The notes beneath the pieces were generated by a model that worked only from the letters and a program-made list of their open reading frames with translations, was not told the DNA's origin and searched no databases. Of a stretch of 64,000 nucleotides of DNA, positions 1-9,588 are shown piece after piece. The position numbers and the translations under genes were made by a program. Position 1 is the stretch's first letter. Each line of letters opens with the position of its first letter. The DNA is taken from assembly GCF_041765605.1 (NCBI RefSeq), contig NZ_CP168900.1:2620001-2684000 (forward strand). Reading direction: 5' to 3'. Origin of the DNA: Listeria monocytogenes. GTDB taxonomy: Bacteria > Bacillota > Bacilli > Lactobacillales > Listeriaceae.

Positions 1-1
1 A

Positions 2-2194
2 GCGTACCTTTTAGATCAATATAAGCTTCCAGTTGACAGTGCGCATAGTGATGGCAAAGGAACAGTTTGGTCCCACGATGCGGTTACACGATATCTTGGT
101 GGTACAACGCATACTGACCCAGTTTCCTATTTCAACCAATGGGGTTATAATTTCAACAGTTTTGTTACATTAATTAATGAAAAATACAAAGCAATTCAAG
201 CTAGCAAAGTCACTTACGACAAAATCGAATATGATAAAGGTGTTACAGCCTATGCTAGAGTGAAAACGGCGCCAGGCAATGCCGTTTGGACAAGACCATA
301 CAAAACGGAGGGCGCAAAGCTTGTTAATCAACTTTCGGTCTACCAAGGTAAAAACATGCGAATCCTGCGCGAAGCTAAAACACCAATCACTACTTGGTAT
401 CAATTTAGCATCGACGGCAAAACAATTGGTTGGGTCGATACTCGTGCACTTGATACGTTCTACAAACAAAGCATGGAAACACCAGCTAATTTAACTCGCT
501 ATGTCGCTTCCAACAAAACAGGTGAAGCGTACTACAAAGTTCCTTTTGCAGATGCAGATGTCAAATGGGGCACTATAGGCACATATAAAAGCGAAAAACT
601 AACCGTGGATAAACAAGCAACGGTCGAAGGACAACTTTGGTACCGTGTAAAAGCTGGGTCTACCTTCATTGGTTGGACAAAAGCATCCAACTTAACGGCT
701 ACCTCTCCATTCGATAAAATTGAATATGATAAAGTTGTCACAGCCTACGCTAGAGTGAAAACCGCACCTTACAATGCTGTTTGGACAAGACCATACAAAA
801 CGGAAGGCTCGAAACCTGTTAATCCACTTTCGGTCTACCAAGGTAAAAACATGCGAATCCTGCGCGAAGCTAAAACACCAATCACTACTTGGTATCAATT
901 TAGCATCGATGGCAAAACAATTGGTTGGGTCGACACTCGTGCACTTGATACGTTCTACAAACAAAGTATGGAAACACCAGTTAATTTAACTCGCTATGTC
1001 GCTTCCAACAAAACAGGTGAAGCGTATTACAAAGTTCCGGTTGTAGATGCAGATGTCAAATGGGGCACTTTAAGCACATATAAAAGCGAAAAACTAACCG
1101 TGGATAAACAAGCAACTGTAGAAGGACAACTTTGGTACCGTGTAAAAGCTGGGTCTACCTTCATTGGTTGGACGAAAGCATCCAACTTAACGGCTACCTC
1201 TCCATTCGATAAAATCGAATATGATAAAGGTGTCACAGCCTATGCCAGAGTAAAAACGGCGCCAGGCAATGCCGTTTGGACGAAACCCTACAGAACGGAA
1301 GGCTCGAAACCTGTTAATCAGCTTTCGGTCTACCAAGGCAAAAACATGCGGATCCTGCGTGAAGCCAAAACAGTAATTACTACTTGGTATCAATTTAGTA
1401 TTGATGGAAAAGTAATCGGTTGGGTTGATACTCGTGCACTTGATACGTTCTACAAACAAAGCATGGAGAAAGATACTAATTTAACTCGCTATGTTGCTTC
1501 CAATAAAACAGGTGAAGCGTATTACAAAGTTCCTGTTGCGGACGCGGATGTTAGATGGGGCACTTTAGCTGCTTATAAAGATCAAAAACTAACTGTAGAT
1601 AAAGAAGCAACCGTGGAAGGACAACTTTGGTACCGCGTTAGAACAAGCACTACTTTTATCGGTTGGACAAAAGCTTCGAACTTAACAACAACTACGCCTT
1701 ACGATAAGATTGAATATGATAAAGGTGTCACAGCCTATGCTAGAGTGAAAACAGCGCCAGGCAATGCCGTTTGGACAAAACCTTACAGAACGGAAGGTTC
1801 GAAACCTGTTAATCAACTTTCGGTCTACCAAGGCAAAAACATGCGGATCCTGCGTGAAGCCAAAACAGTAATTACTACTTGGTATCAATTTAGTATTGAT
1901 GGGAAAGTAATCGGTTGGGTTGATACTCGCGCACTTGATACGTTCTATAAGCAAAGCATGGAGAAAGATACTAATTTAACTCGCTATGTGATTGCGAACA
2001 AAGTAAACGAAGCGTACTACAAAGTTCCTGTTGTAGATGCGGATGTTAGATGGGGCACTTTAGCTGCTTACAAAGGTCAAAAACTCACCGTAGATAAACA
2101 AGCAACGGTCGAAGGACAACTTTGGTATCGAATAAGAACAAGCTCCACCTTTATTGGTTGGACAAAAGCTTCGAACCTTAGTGCTACTAAATAA
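2..2194 (+). CDS. ami: Autolysin amidase Ami, C-terminal part (gene starts left of window)
   Basis: The frame is open from base 2 and runs to TAA at 2194, so the 5' end is missing. The first 70 or so residues (with motifs GTVWSHD and YFNQWGY) look like the end of an N-acetylmuramoyl-L-alanine amidase domain, which cuts the bond between muramic acid and the stem peptide. After it come four tandem units of 165 residues, each with two GW modules (the IGWVDTR and IGWTKAS signatures), eight GW dipeptides in all. GW modules bind lipoteichoic acid and hold the enzyme at the cell surface. The units are nearly identical at DNA level. A shared terminator separates it from convergent pyrG. The other GW autolysin, at 44067, has a different catalytic domain. 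Confidence 0.93.
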   Translation, partial: AYLLDQYKLPVDSAHSDGKGTVWSHDAVTRYLGGTTHTDPVSYFNQWGYNFNSFVTLINEKYKAIQASKVTYDKIEYDKGVTAYARVKTAPGNAVWTRPYKTEGAKLVNQLSVYQGKNMRILREAKTPITTWYQFSIDGKTIGWVDTRALDTFYKQSMETPANLTRYVASNKTGEAYYKVPFADADVKWGTIGTYKSEKLTVDKQATVEGQLWYRVKAGSTFIGWTKASNLTATSPFDKIEYDKVVTAYARVKTAPYNAVWTRPYKTEGSKPVNPLSVYQGKNMRILREAKTPITTWYQFSIDGKTIGWVDTRALDTFYKQSMETPVNLTRYVASNKTGEAYYKVPVVDADVKWGTLSTYKSEKLTVDKQATVEGQLWYRVKAGSTFIGWTKASNLTATSPFDKIEYDKGVTAYARVKTAPGNAVWTKPYRTEGSKPVNQLSVYQGKNMRILREAKTVITTWYQFSIDGKVIGWVDTRALDTFYKQSMEKDTNLTRYVASNKTGEAYYKVPVADADVRWGTLAAYKDQKLTVDKEATVEGQLWYRVRTSTTFIGWTKASNLTTTTPYDKIEYDKGVTAYARVKTAPGNAVWTKPYRTEGSKPVNQLSVYQGKNMRILREAKTVITTWYQFSIDGKVIGWVDTRALDTFYKQSMEKDTNLTRYVIANKVNEAYYKVPVVDADVRWGTLAAYKGQKLTVDKQATVEGQLWYRIRTSSTFIGWTKASNLSATK
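215..2190 (+). repeat. Four tandem 495-bp repeats encoding paired GW modules
   Basis: The same sequence returns every 495 bp (for example AARVKTAP-type starts near 253, 748, 1243 and 1738). Units 1 and 2 are most alike, and so are units 3 and 4, which suggests a two-unit block was duplicated. In-frame unit loss or gain by recombination would change the number of cell-wall-binding modules. Confidence 0.9.
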
Positions 2195-2198
2195 TAAT

Positions 2199-2240
2199 AA
2201 AAAATCTCCCAGCCAATTATGGCTGGGAGATTTTTTATTA
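2199..2240. terminator. Bidirectional terminator between ami and pyrG
   Basis: A hairpin with arms AATCTCCCAGCC and GGCTGGGAGATT around a 6-base loop has A and T runs on both sides, so it can end both convergent genes. Confidence 0.9.
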
Positions 2241-2242
2241 CC

Positions 2243-3841
2243 TTATTTGTTATTAAGCGCAGCGCCAACAAAATCTTTAAACAAGCTTTGCGGACGATTT
2301 GGACGAGAAATGAATTCTGGGTGATATTGACAAGCGACAAACCAAGGATGATCAGCTAATTCAACTACTTCAACTAAACGACCATCTGGGCTTGTTGCAG
2401 AAACAATCATACCAGCTTCTTCCATTTGTTCTCTATATTCGTTATTAAACTCATAACGATGACGGTGACGCTCTTCAACAAGAGTTGTACCATAAGCAGC
2501 CTCGGCTTTAGTGCCTTGCTTAATACGTGCTGGATACAGTCCTAGACGAAGTGTTCCACCCATGTTTTCAATATTTTTTTGTTCTGGTAATAAATCAATG
2601 ATGTTATGTTTTGTTTCTGGTTCGATTTCTGCTGAATGCGCGCCTTCAAGACCAAGCACGTTACGAGCAAATTCAACTGTTGCTAGTTGCATACCTAAAC
2701 AAATACCAAAATAAGGAACTTTATTTACACGTGCATATTCGATAGCAGCAATTTTACCTTCAATAGCTCGATCTCCAAAACCACCAGGAACTAAGATACC
2801 GTCAACATCTTTCATGATTTCAGCAACATTTTCTTTTGTTACTTTCTCAGAATCAATCCAGTCGATTTCGATTTCAGCATCGTGATCATATCCTGCATGA
2901 CGAAGCGCTTCTGCTACAGAAAGATATGCATCTTGCAAGGAAACATATTTACCAACTAGGCCGATGCGAACTTTTTTGGAAAGGTTTTTCACGCGATGTA
3001 CTAAGTTTTTCCAATCAGTCATTTCCGCTTGTGGTGCTTCTAATTGTAAGTGTTCTAGGACAATATCATCCATTTTTTGTTTTTGTAGAGAAAGTGGTAC
3101 GTTATAAAGTGTTTCTTCATCACGAGATTCAATAACCTCAGAAGCTTTAATATCACAAAATAGCGCAATTTTGTCTTTCATTTCTTGTGAAACTGGTTGC
3201 TCTGTACGAACAACGATAATGTTTGGTTGAATTCCTAGGCTGCGAAGTTCTTTTACACTATGTTGTGTTGGTTTAGTTTTCATTTCGCCAGCTGCTTTGA
3301 TGTAAGGAATTAACGTTGTGTGGATGTAAAGTACGTTTTCTGCACCAACATCACTTTTAATTTGGCGAATTGCTTCTAAGAATGGTAATGATTCGATGTC
3401 TCCTACAGTTCCACCAATCTCTGTGATAATAATATCTGAGTTGGTCATGCGAGCTGCACGGAAAACACGATCTTTTAATTCGTTTGTAATATGTGGAATA
3501 ACTTGCACTGTTCCACCTAAGTAATCCCCGCGACGTTCTTTTTTAATAACTTCCGAGTAAACTTTACCAGTTGTTACGTTGCTGTATTTATTTAAGTTAA
3601 TATCGATAAAACGTTCGTAATGGCCAAGGTCTAGGTCTGTTTCTGCGCCGTCATCTGTCACATAAACTTCCCCGTGTTGGTATGGGCTCATTGTCCCTGG
3701 ATCCACATTGATGTATGGATCAAACTTTTGAATAGTTACACTAAGTCCACGATTTTTCAGCAAACGTCCGAGTGATGCTGCTGTGATTCCTTTTCCGATT
3801 GACGAAACTACGCCACCTGTAACGAAAATATACTTTGTCAT
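2243..3841 (-). CDS. pyrG: CTP synthase
   Basis: This 532-residue protein converts UTP, ATP and glutamine to CTP in the cytoplasm, the last step of de novo pyrimidine nucleotide synthesis. The N-terminal synthetase domain starts with the nucleotide-binding motif [12 protein letters not shown]. The C-terminal class I glutamine amidotransferase domain has PGGFGDR, the nucleophile motif GICLGMQ (Cys near residue 380) and HPEF at 507-510, completing the Cys-His-Glu triad. Length fits the family. The ATG start follows an AAGGAG ribosome site. It is transcribed alone from a long leader that looks like a CTP-sensing attenuator (see 3989-4102). Confidence 0.98.
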   Translation of the reverse strand: MTKYIFVTGGVVSSIGKGITAASLGRLLKNRGLSVTIQKFDPYINVDPGTMSPYQHGEVYVTDDGAETDLDLGHYERFIDINLNKYSNVTTGKVYSEVIKKERRGDYLGGTVQVIPHITNELKDRVFRAARMTNSDIIITEIGGTVGDIESLPFLEAIRQIKSDVGAENVLYIHTTLIPYIKAAGEMKTKPTQHSVKELRSLGIQPNIIVVRTEQPVSQEMKDKIALFCDIKASEVIESRDEETLYNVPLSLQKQKMDDIVLEHLQLEAPQAEMTDWKNLVHRVKNLSKKVRIGLVGKYVSLQDAYLSVAEALRHAGYDHDAEIEIDWIDSEKVTKENVAEIMKDVDGILVPGGFGDRAIEGKIAAIEYARVNKVPYFGICLGMQLATVEFARNVLGLEGAHSAEIEPETKHNIIDLLPEQKNIENMGGTLRLGLYPARIKQGTKAEAAYGTTLVEERHRHRYEFNNEYREQMEEAGMIVSATSPDGRLVEVVELADHPWFVACQYHPEFISRPNRPQSLFKDFVGAALNNK

Positions 3842-3988
3842 GTTAAAAAAATCTACTCCTTCCTGAAATGAAAAACTTGCAGGGTTCTGACGATTTTCCT
3901 GCTGGGGTGGGAAATTGCCAGATAAAACAATATTGTGATTATCTTTCTAACGTATCCATCACAATTTCAAGTATTTTGTAAACCAAAA

Positions 3989-4102
3989 TAAAAAACACTC
4001 CGCCTACTTCATAAAAGTAAGGGAGCGTCGATTCTCATAAATATCCGTCCCTATAAAAGGGAGCCCAAATAAAATACTACTAATGATAGCGATAGAAGTC
4101 AA
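3989..4102 (-). promoter_or_regulatory. pyrG promoter and CTP-sensing leader attenuator
   Basis: On the minus strand, -35 TTGACT (4097-4102) and -10 TAGTAT (4074-4079) are 17 bp apart. Seven bases later the transcript would begin GGGCUCCC at 4066. About 40 bases downstream is an intrinsic terminator (3989-4029) whose ascending arm contains CGCTCCC, followed by a T run. In Bacillus subtilis pyrG the same arrangement works by slippage: when CTP is low, RNA polymerase stutters at the initial GGGC, adds extra G residues, and the poly-G end pairs with the pyrimidine-rich terminator arm to form an antiterminator. All the needed parts are visible here; the mechanism in this strain is inferred. Confidence 0.85.
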
Positions 4103-4148
4103 GTCTTTATTTTATGAAACCGCCATCAATCCATTAAGTACGCTAAAA

Positions 4149-4200
4149 AAAATCAGACAGACACTTTTCCACAAAAATGGACGCATCTATCTGATTAAAA
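4149..4200 (-). terminator. rpoE terminator
   Basis: On the minus strand a long hairpin has outer arms AATCAGATAGA and TCTGTCTGATT followed by an eight-T run. It ends rpoE upstream of the pyrG promoter. Confidence 0.8.
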
Positions 4201-4208
4201 TTCAGTTA

Positions 4209-4745
4209 TTATTTATCTTCTGGGTCTTCTGTATAATCCCCATCCGTATAATCATCTTCTACTGTTGCTAAGTCGCCTTCGATTCCGTCTGGTAAATGAT
4301 CGTCGTCATCTTCCTCTTCATCAAGTAAAACGTCCGCAAGAGAGATTTCTTCTTCACCAAGTTCTTCTACGATTTCTTCATCATCGTAGTCCACGTCATC
4401 ATCCAAGATTTCTTCATCTTCATCGTCATCATCGTCTGATTTACGTTTTTTCTTCGGTGTTGTTTGTGTTTGAACTTCTTCATCAATTGCATCCATTGGA
4501 TACCATGCGCGAAGTCCCCACGTGTTGTTTCCTAGTGAAATAAAGTTTCCATCAATATTCATATCTGTATAAAATTGAACAAGACGCTCCCTTATTTCTG
4601 CATCTTTCAAACCTAGGAACGCTTGAATCTCTTTCACTAATTCAGGGAAAAGAATGGTTTCTTTCCGCTGTTCCAAAATAAAATGTGCAACATCAATTAA
4701 AGATAGTTCACTACGTTCTTCTTGCGTTAAGTTCTTTAAATCCAA
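4209..4745 (-). CDS. rpoE: RNA polymerase delta subunit
   Basis: Delta is a Firmicute RNA polymerase subunit that speeds enzyme recycling and raises transcription specificity. The first 90 or so residues form the HARE-HTH winged-helix domain. The rest is a disordered acidic tail with runs of Asp and Glu after a KKKRK patch, which is diagnostic. I place the start at TTG (4745, protein MDLKNLTQ, 178 residues) because the AAAGGG ribosome site is well spaced from it; the GTG three codons upstream (4754) almost touches that site. It is monocistronic between argS and pyrG, as in other Bacillales. Confidence 0.93.
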   Translation of the reverse strand: MDLKNLTQEERSELSLIDVAHFILEQRKETILFPELVKEIQAFLGLKDAEIRERLVQFYTDMNIDGNFISLGNNTWGLRAWYPMDAIDEEVQTQTTPKKKRKSDDDDDEDEEILDDDVDYDDEEIVEELGEEEISLADVLLDEEEDDDDHLPDGIEGDLATVEDDYTDGDYTEDPEDK

Positions 4746-4865
4746 AACTGGCACGCCCTTTCTATCGTAATTCCAATTTATTTAGCTGTTATTTTTTCGT
4801 TCAGCCCAACTTCACTATTTTACATGTTATTTCTGGCAAGTACAACCTAAATTTTCTTAATTACA

Positions 4866-5018
4866 TCAATTCTTCTTGACTATTTGATATCCGATGTAAA
4901 AGAAAAGGATGGCCATTAAAAGAATTGGGATTGATCCAAGTTGAAAGTCGTAGAGAATATAGATTGCGACGCACAGAAACACGAAAAGCAGCGCCAAAAT
5001 TATTAATCGCTTCATCAT
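4866..5018 (-). CDS. Small two-segment membrane protein, 50 residues
   Basis: A 50-residue reading frame lies in the gap between rpoE and argS. It starts at ATG 5018 (or the adjacent ATG at 5015) after GGGGAG. Two hydrophobic stretches (about residues 4-23 and 27-44) are separated by a short loop, with a basic tail ending KKN. Function is unknown. The ribosome site and the clean membrane-protein composition support a real gene. Confidence 0.65.
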   Translation of the reverse strand: MMKRLIILALLFVFLCVAIYILYDFQLGSIPILLMAILFFYIGYQIVKKN

Positions 5019-5110
5019 ATGCTCTCCCCGTTTTTTCAATTACCTATGTTTCTATTAACTTTAGTACATTTTGGTTATGACGTCAACGAGTAACCTATAA
5101 ATTTAGGATA

Positions 5111-6781
5111 TCACATTTTTTCTGGTGCTGATACACCTAGAAGTGTCAAACCATTTCTAAGGGTAATTTGCGCAGTCTTAATAAGTGCTAGTCTTGCTTT
5201 TGTTACTTCTAAATTATCCATATCAAGTACTTTATTGCTATTGTAGAAACGGTGGAAGGCAGACGCTAAATCATTTAAGTAGCGAACGATACGATGTGGC
5301 GCTCTTTTTGTAGCAGCTTCCGCAACAACATCCGCGAACTCACCTAACACTTTTAATAAATCATATTCTGCTTCGGTTTGTAATAAACTCATATCCGCAT
5401 CTTTCGTTACTTCTAGCCCTTGTTCTTTACCGGAACGTAAAATGCTAGAAATTCTGGCGTGCGCATATTGTACATAATAAACTGGATTATCATTAGATGT
5501 AGATTTCGCTAAGCTCATATCAAAGTTCATATGTGTGTCTGAACTACGCATTGCAAAGAAATATCTTGTCGCATCAAGGCCAACTTCTTCAATTAAGTCG
5601 CGCATCGTAACCGATTTACCAGTACGTTTACTCATTTTAACTTGAACACCGTCTTCGAACAAATGAACAAGTTGAATTATTTCTACTTCTAGTTGATTTG
5701 GCGAATAACCAAGTGCCTCAATTGCAGCACGCATACGAGGAATATAGCCGTGGTGATCTGCTCCCCAGATATCAATTAACACATCAAAGCCACGTTCTAA
5801 TTTGTTTAAGTGGTACGCAATATCTGGTAAGAAATACGTATAACTACCATCTGATTTGATTAAAACGCGGTCTTTGTCATCTTCAAAATCAGTCGTTCTT
5901 AACCATGTCGCACCATCTTGCTCATAAATATAGCCATTTTCGCGTAAACGTTCTAACGCTGGTAATACTTTATTTTCTTCGTATAGAGAAGTTTCTGAGA
6001 ACCACTCATCAAAGGAAACGCGGAATTCTTCTAGGTCCGCACGTAATTTCCCTGTTTCAAACGCTAACGCATCCACGCGGAAAACGGAACGGCGCTCTTC
6101 TTCGCTTGTGTGCACATATTTGTCGCCATACTTAGCAGCTAAATCTTTCCCAAGCGAAATAATATCCGCACCACGGTAGCCATCCTCGGGGAATTCAGAA
6201 TCTAAACCTAGTGCTTCAAAGTAACGAGCTTCCGCTGAAAGAACTAAATTATTAATTTGATTTCCGGCATCATTAATGTAATATTCTCTCGAAACATCAA
6301 ATCCAGCCATTTTCATAATATTTGCAAGTGAATCTCCAATTGCAGCGCCACGAGCATGTCCTAAATGCAAATCGCCAGTCGGGTTCGCGGAAACAAATTC
6401 AATTTGGAATTTTTCTCCTTTACCAAAATCTGACTCTCCGTATTGTTTATCTTCCGTTAAAATCACAGGAACTAAATCAGTTAAATAAGCATTATCTAAA
6501 TAAAAATTAATAAAACCTGGTCCAGCGATTTCTACTTCTTTAATTAATTTGTTGTCTTTTTTTAGTTCTGGTACAATACTTTCGGCAATTTGGCGAGGGG
6601 CTTTCTTAGCTACTCTAGCAAGTTGCATCGCTATATTAGTCGAATAATCTCCATGCTTTTTATCTTTTGGTACTTCTAGTAAAATTTCTGGTACTTCCGC
6701 TTCTTCTAAACCAACCGCTTGAACAACTGCTTGTTTGATATGTGCAATTAGTTTAATTTGGTTCTCTTGCATGACATTCAT
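5111..6781 (-). CDS. argS: Arginyl-tRNA synthetase
   Basis: This class I aminoacyl-tRNA synthetase charges tRNA-Arg. Its 556 residues match the family. The HIGH motif is HLGH at 139-142, the KMSK motif is KMSKR at 382-386, and the N-terminal tRNA-binding Add-1 domain and C-terminal DALR anticodon-binding domain are present. It overlaps the upstream gene by four bases (ATGA) with a GGAGG site just before, so the two are translationally coupled. A second in-frame ATG three codons in is a possible alternative start. Confidence 0.98.
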   Translation of the reverse strand: MNVMQENQIKLIAHIKQAVVQAVGLEEAEVPEILLEVPKDKKHGDYSTNIAMQLARVAKKAPRQIAESIVPELKKDNKLIKEVEIAGPGFINFYLDNAYLTDLVPVILTEDKQYGESDFGKGEKFQIEFVSANPTGDLHLGHARGAAIGDSLANIMKMAGFDVSREYYINDAGNQINNLVLSAEARYFEALGLDSEFPEDGYRGADIISLGKDLAAKYGDKYVHTSEEERRSVFRVDALAFETGKLRADLEEFRVSFDEWFSETSLYEENKVLPALERLRENGYIYEQDGATWLRTTDFEDDKDRVLIKSDGSYTYFLPDIAYHLNKLERGFDVLIDIWGADHHGYIPRMRAAIEALGYSPNQLEVEIIQLVHLFEDGVQVKMSKRTGKSVTMRDLIEEVGLDATRYFFAMRSSDTHMNFDMSLAKSTSNDNPVYYVQYAHARISSILRSGKEQGLEVTKDADMSLLQTEAEYDLLKVLGEFADVVAEAATKRAPHRIVRYLNDLASAFHRFYNSNKVLDMDNLEVTKARLALIKTAQITLRNGLTLLGVSAPEKM

Positions 6782-7227
6782 TCTGCGTCCTCCTCTATTT
6801 TCATTAAAACAGTATATGAGCCAATGTATTCGCCGTGGCTAAGCAAATCATATTGAAAGGCCACTTCACTAAGCACATCTGGCTTATTTTCATATAGTTC
6901 TTCCATTGATACTAGTTCTGATTCTAATTGTAATTTCCCTGCTCCGGAATCAACAGACGCAGTACTTCTCCTATTATCTCGGAAAAAGTGCATTCTCATA
7001 TTTACGGCACCACTTCTCATTAAAAGTAGTTCGTTGTCAGCAATTTTTAGAACCGTACGAATTGTTCCAGCTAATTGTTTTTCCTCATAATGCAGATAAC
7101 GATTGCCTTTATCTCGGTAAAAAACACCCGAAACAGACATATCGGATTTCTCTTCTGCATCCATCTGACGGATGACATTGGTGATATGAATAGTTACTTT
7201 TTTTCGTTCCATTTGGTTGGCAGTCAT
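6778..7227 (-). CDS. DUF1934 family protein (calycin-like)
   Basis: This 149-residue protein is of the DUF1934/YwiB family, predicted to be a small lipocalin-like beta-barrel. It has alternating beta strands, no signal peptide and no membrane segment. Bacillus ywiB sits beside argS in the same way. The molecular function is not known. It is the first gene of the argS operon, read from a good promoter at 7272-7300. Confidence 0.8.
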   Translation of the reverse strand: MTANQMERKKVTIHITNVIRQMDAEEKSDMSVSGVFYRDKGNRYLHYEEKQLAGTIRTVLKIADNELLLMRSGAVNMRMHFFRDNRRSTASVDSGAGKLQLESELVSMEELYENKPDVLSEVAFQYDLLSHGEYIGSYTVLMKIEEDAE

Positions 7228-7271
7228 ATCGCTTATTTACCCCTTTCCGGTCAGAAGAATAGACGCATTAT

Positions 7272-7300
7272 ATTATAGTGAAAAATAGCATGAAAAGCAA
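7272..7300 (-). promoter_or_regulatory. Promoter of the DUF1934-argS operon
   Basis: On the minus strand, -35 TTGCTT (7295-7300) and -10 TATAAT (7272-7277) are 17 bp apart. Confidence 0.75.
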
Positions 7301-7304
7301 CAGG

Positions 7305-7958
7305 TTAAAATGATGTCAGACCAAATATTGTCAAAATCACATTTAGAACAAATGGAATAACGGTATTAAAAATTGGCTGAATCGTAAATTCTGAAATAGG
7401 TGTTAAAGCCACCACTAGGAAAATAAGCATCGCATAGCGTTCAAGCGGTTCCAGCTTAGCCCTAGCTGACATTGGTAGAAATTCCACTAGTATTTGATAA
7501 CCATCCAGCGGCGGAAGCGGAATCAAGTTAAATACAAATAACACTAGATTTAATTGTACAAAAATCATTAAAAAAGTTTCCGCAACGGAACCATATGTAA
7601 AGAAGGAATAATTTAAAAATAAAGCATAGAAGCCAACACCAATCATCGCAAGCAGTAAATTACTTACTGGTCCCGCAAGCGAAACAAGTATACTTCCAAG
7701 TCGGCGTTTCTTTAATTTAAAACGATTTACCGGAGTCGGTTTGGCCCAACCAAAGCCAGCAATTAATATCATTAGTAAACCGAATAAATCAATATGTACT
7801 ACGGGGTTTAGAGAGAGTCTCCCTTGATTTTTGGCCGTATCATCCCCAAAAGCGAGCGCAACCAAGGCATGCGCCCATTCATGGATTGTAAAGGCAATTA
7901 ATAATGTAACTAAAACATACGGTATCATTTCAAGTGGATAAGCGAGAAAACTAGGCAT
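7305..7958 (-). CDS. Site-2 protease-like M50 family membrane metallopeptidase
   Basis: A 217-residue polytopic membrane protein of the YwhC type. The zinc-binding motif HEWAH is at residues 26-30 inside the first membrane segment. The second conserved motif, the Asn-Pro-Pro-LDG stretch, is at 144-153 (LDG 151-153). These place the active site in the membrane, as in intramembrane proteases. There is no PDZ domain. The substrate is unknown. It is monocistronic and divergent from the tautomerase gene. Confidence 0.87.
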   Translation of the reverse strand: MPSFLAYPLEMIPYVLVTLLIAFTIHEWAHALVALAFGDDTAKNQGRLSLNPVVHIDLFGLLMILIAGFGWAKPTPVNRFKLKKRRLGSILVSLAGPVSNLLLAMIGVGFYALFLNYSFFTYGSVAETFLMIFVQLNLVLFVFNLIPLPPLDGYQILVEFLPMSARAKLEPLERYAMLIFLVVALTPISEFTIQPIFNTVIPFVLNVILTIFGLTSF

Positions 7959-7995
7959 AAGTGCCTCCTTTATCTTTTATTGGGTAAATTTTATA

Positions 7996-8004
7996 TGCTA
8001 TAAT
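7996..8004 (+). promoter_or_regulatory. Extended -10 promoter of the tautomerase gene
   Basis: TGCTATAAT is a perfect extended -10 element, 27 bases upstream of the start codon. Confidence 0.6.
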
Positions 8005-8031
8005 GAAAAAAACGTTGATCGAGGTGAGAAA

Positions 8032-8217
8032 ATGCCATTTGTTACCATTCAATTTTTAGAAGGTCGTTCAGACGATCAAAAGAAAGCTTTAGTTAGCGAA
8101 GTAACAGAAGTAGTTTCCAAAAATCTAAAAGCACCAAAAGAAAATATCCATGTAATCCTAGAAGAAATGAAAAAAACGGATTACGGTGTTGGCGGCGTAA
8201 GGAAATCTGATATTTAA
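8032..8217 (+). CDS. 4-oxalocrotonate tautomerase family enzyme
   Basis: A 61-residue tautomerase of the YwhB type. Removal of Met would expose Pro1, the catalytic base of this family, and the sequence PFVTIQFLEGRS fits. Such enzymes form hexamers and ketonise dienols. No aromatic degradation genes are nearby, so the physiological substrate is unknown. The ribosome site is GAGGTGAG. Confidence 0.9.
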   Translation: MPFVTIQFLEGRSDDQKKALVSEVTEVVSKNLKAPKENIHVILEEMKKTDYGVGGVRKSDI

Positions 8218-8224
8218 GTGTGTA

Positions 8225-8252
8225 AGAAGCAAGGCATTTCGCCTTGCTTTAT
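8225..8252. terminator. Bidirectional terminator
   Basis: Arms AAGCAAGGC and GCCTTGCTT sit between convergent genes, with T-rich flanks. Confidence 0.85.
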
Positions 8253-9574
8253 TATTTTTCCTTCAATGAATGTGCATGAATAAGCGCAATCATTCTTTCT
8301 GTAATCGCTTGGTCTACATCGCCACTTTCGATAAAATCGAGCGGATAATATAATTTAATATCTGTCCGACGTTCTCGCCCAATCGCTTCCACAACTGGTG
8401 ACTCGGTCGACAACTCCCGCAATTCGCCATTTCCCATCAATAACTTAATAGGGTCTTTGCCGCTGCCAACTCCAGGAAGATAGTAATCATAAGGCAAATC
8501 GCTGGAAGAATCAATCACTAAATAATACGACGGATCAATATCAGCTTTTTCAAGAAGTCCTTTTAGTTCTGCATAAAGTTCGGCATCTTCTTTTGGATCA
8601 TAGTTAATGTATCGAAGCAATCTCCTATTCAAAAAACGACTACATAAATCGCTCAAAATCGGATCTTCTTCCTCTTGCCAAATAGAAAAATAATACATCA
8701 ACACAATATCATCAAGTACCACGTAATCTTTTAAACTCACTTCATTTACAAAGAATGGTAATACTTGTATGGGGGTCACTTGAAATTCATAACCCGCGCA
8801 ATATAACTTCTTAGCGCGCTCAAGGATTTTCCATAATAATACTTCACCGCTACGACTAACCGGATGAAAGTATACTTGTTGATACATTTGATAGCGACTC
8901 ATAATATAATCTTCTACCGCATGCATACCAGAATATTTTACAATAACACCATTGCCATCTGGGCTTGGGCGTAGAACTCGCAAAATCCGCTCTAAATCAA
9001 ACTTCCCGTAACTCACTCCAGTATAATAGGCATCTCGAAGTAAATAATCCATTCGATCAGCATCAATTTGACTCGAAATCAACTTCACCAAAGTTTGATT
9101 CGGATAATTTTTCTTAATAATAGCAGCAACCTTAAGTGGAAATTCTTCTCCCACTCGCATCAATACGTCACTAACTTCCGTATCTCCAATTATGATTTCC
9201 TGCGTATATGCTTCATGGTCCGTACCAAAGACTTTTTCAAAAGCATGCGAAAATGGCCCGTGCCCTAAATCATGTAAAAGTGCAGCACACAATGCCACCA
9301 TACGTTCTTCCGGATCCAGCTGTGGCTCATTCGCGAATGTCACATCGATTATTTGTCGCACGATTTCGTAAACACCTAAGGAATGATTAAAGCGGCTATG
9401 TTCTGCCCCGTGAAAAGTTAATGAAGTCGTCCCCAATTGGTGGATGCGACGCAAGCGCTGAAACTCTTTTGTAGCAATCAAATCCCAAATTATTTTGTCA
9501 GAAACATGCACATATCCATGAACCGGGTCTTTAAACACTTTCTCTTCTAGTAATTTCTCTGTTAAATAACTCAT
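8252..9574 (-). CDS. HD-domain phosphohydrolase (YwfO/dGTPase-like)
   Basis: A 440-residue cytoplasmic metal-dependent hydrolase. The metal ligands are visible: NHSLG with His64, the HD pair at 101-102 and the following HGPFSH helix. Relatives hydrolyse dNTPs or related phosphorylated nucleotides. I use ATG 9574 (MSYLTEK) because GAGGAG is eight bases upstream; an upstream in-frame TTG has no site of its own. It follows lipL closely, and the same pair (ywfO, ywfL) is adjacent in Bacillus. The substrate is not determined here. Confidence 0.87.
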   Translation of the reverse strand: MSYLTEKLLEEKVFKDPVHGYVHVSDKIIWDLIATKEFQRLRRIHQLGTTSLTFHGAEHSRFNHSLGVYEIVRQIIDVTFANEPQLDPEERMVALCAALLHDLGHGPFSHAFEKVFGTDHEAYTQEIIIGDTEVSDVLMRVGEEFPLKVAAIIKKNYPNQTLVKLISSQIDADRMDYLLRDAYYTGVSYGKFDLERILRVLRPSPDGNGVIVKYSGMHAVEDYIMSRYQMYQQVYFHPVSRSGEVLLWKILERAKKLYCAGYEFQVTPIQVLPFFVNEVSLKDYVVLDDIVLMYYFSIWQEEEDPILSDLCSRFLNRRLLRYINYDPKEDAELYAELKGLLEKADIDPSYYLVIDSSSDLPYDYYLPGVGSGKDPIKLLMGNGELRELSTESPVVEAIGRERRTDIKLYYPLDFIESGDVDQAITERMIALIHAHSLKEK

Positions 9575-9588
9575 GCAACACTCTCCTC

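Noticed and set aside
170..1954. Open frames on the minus strand opposite the GW repeats of ami
   Set aside because: They recur at the same 495-bp period as the coding repeat, have no ribosome sites and are mirror frames of ami.
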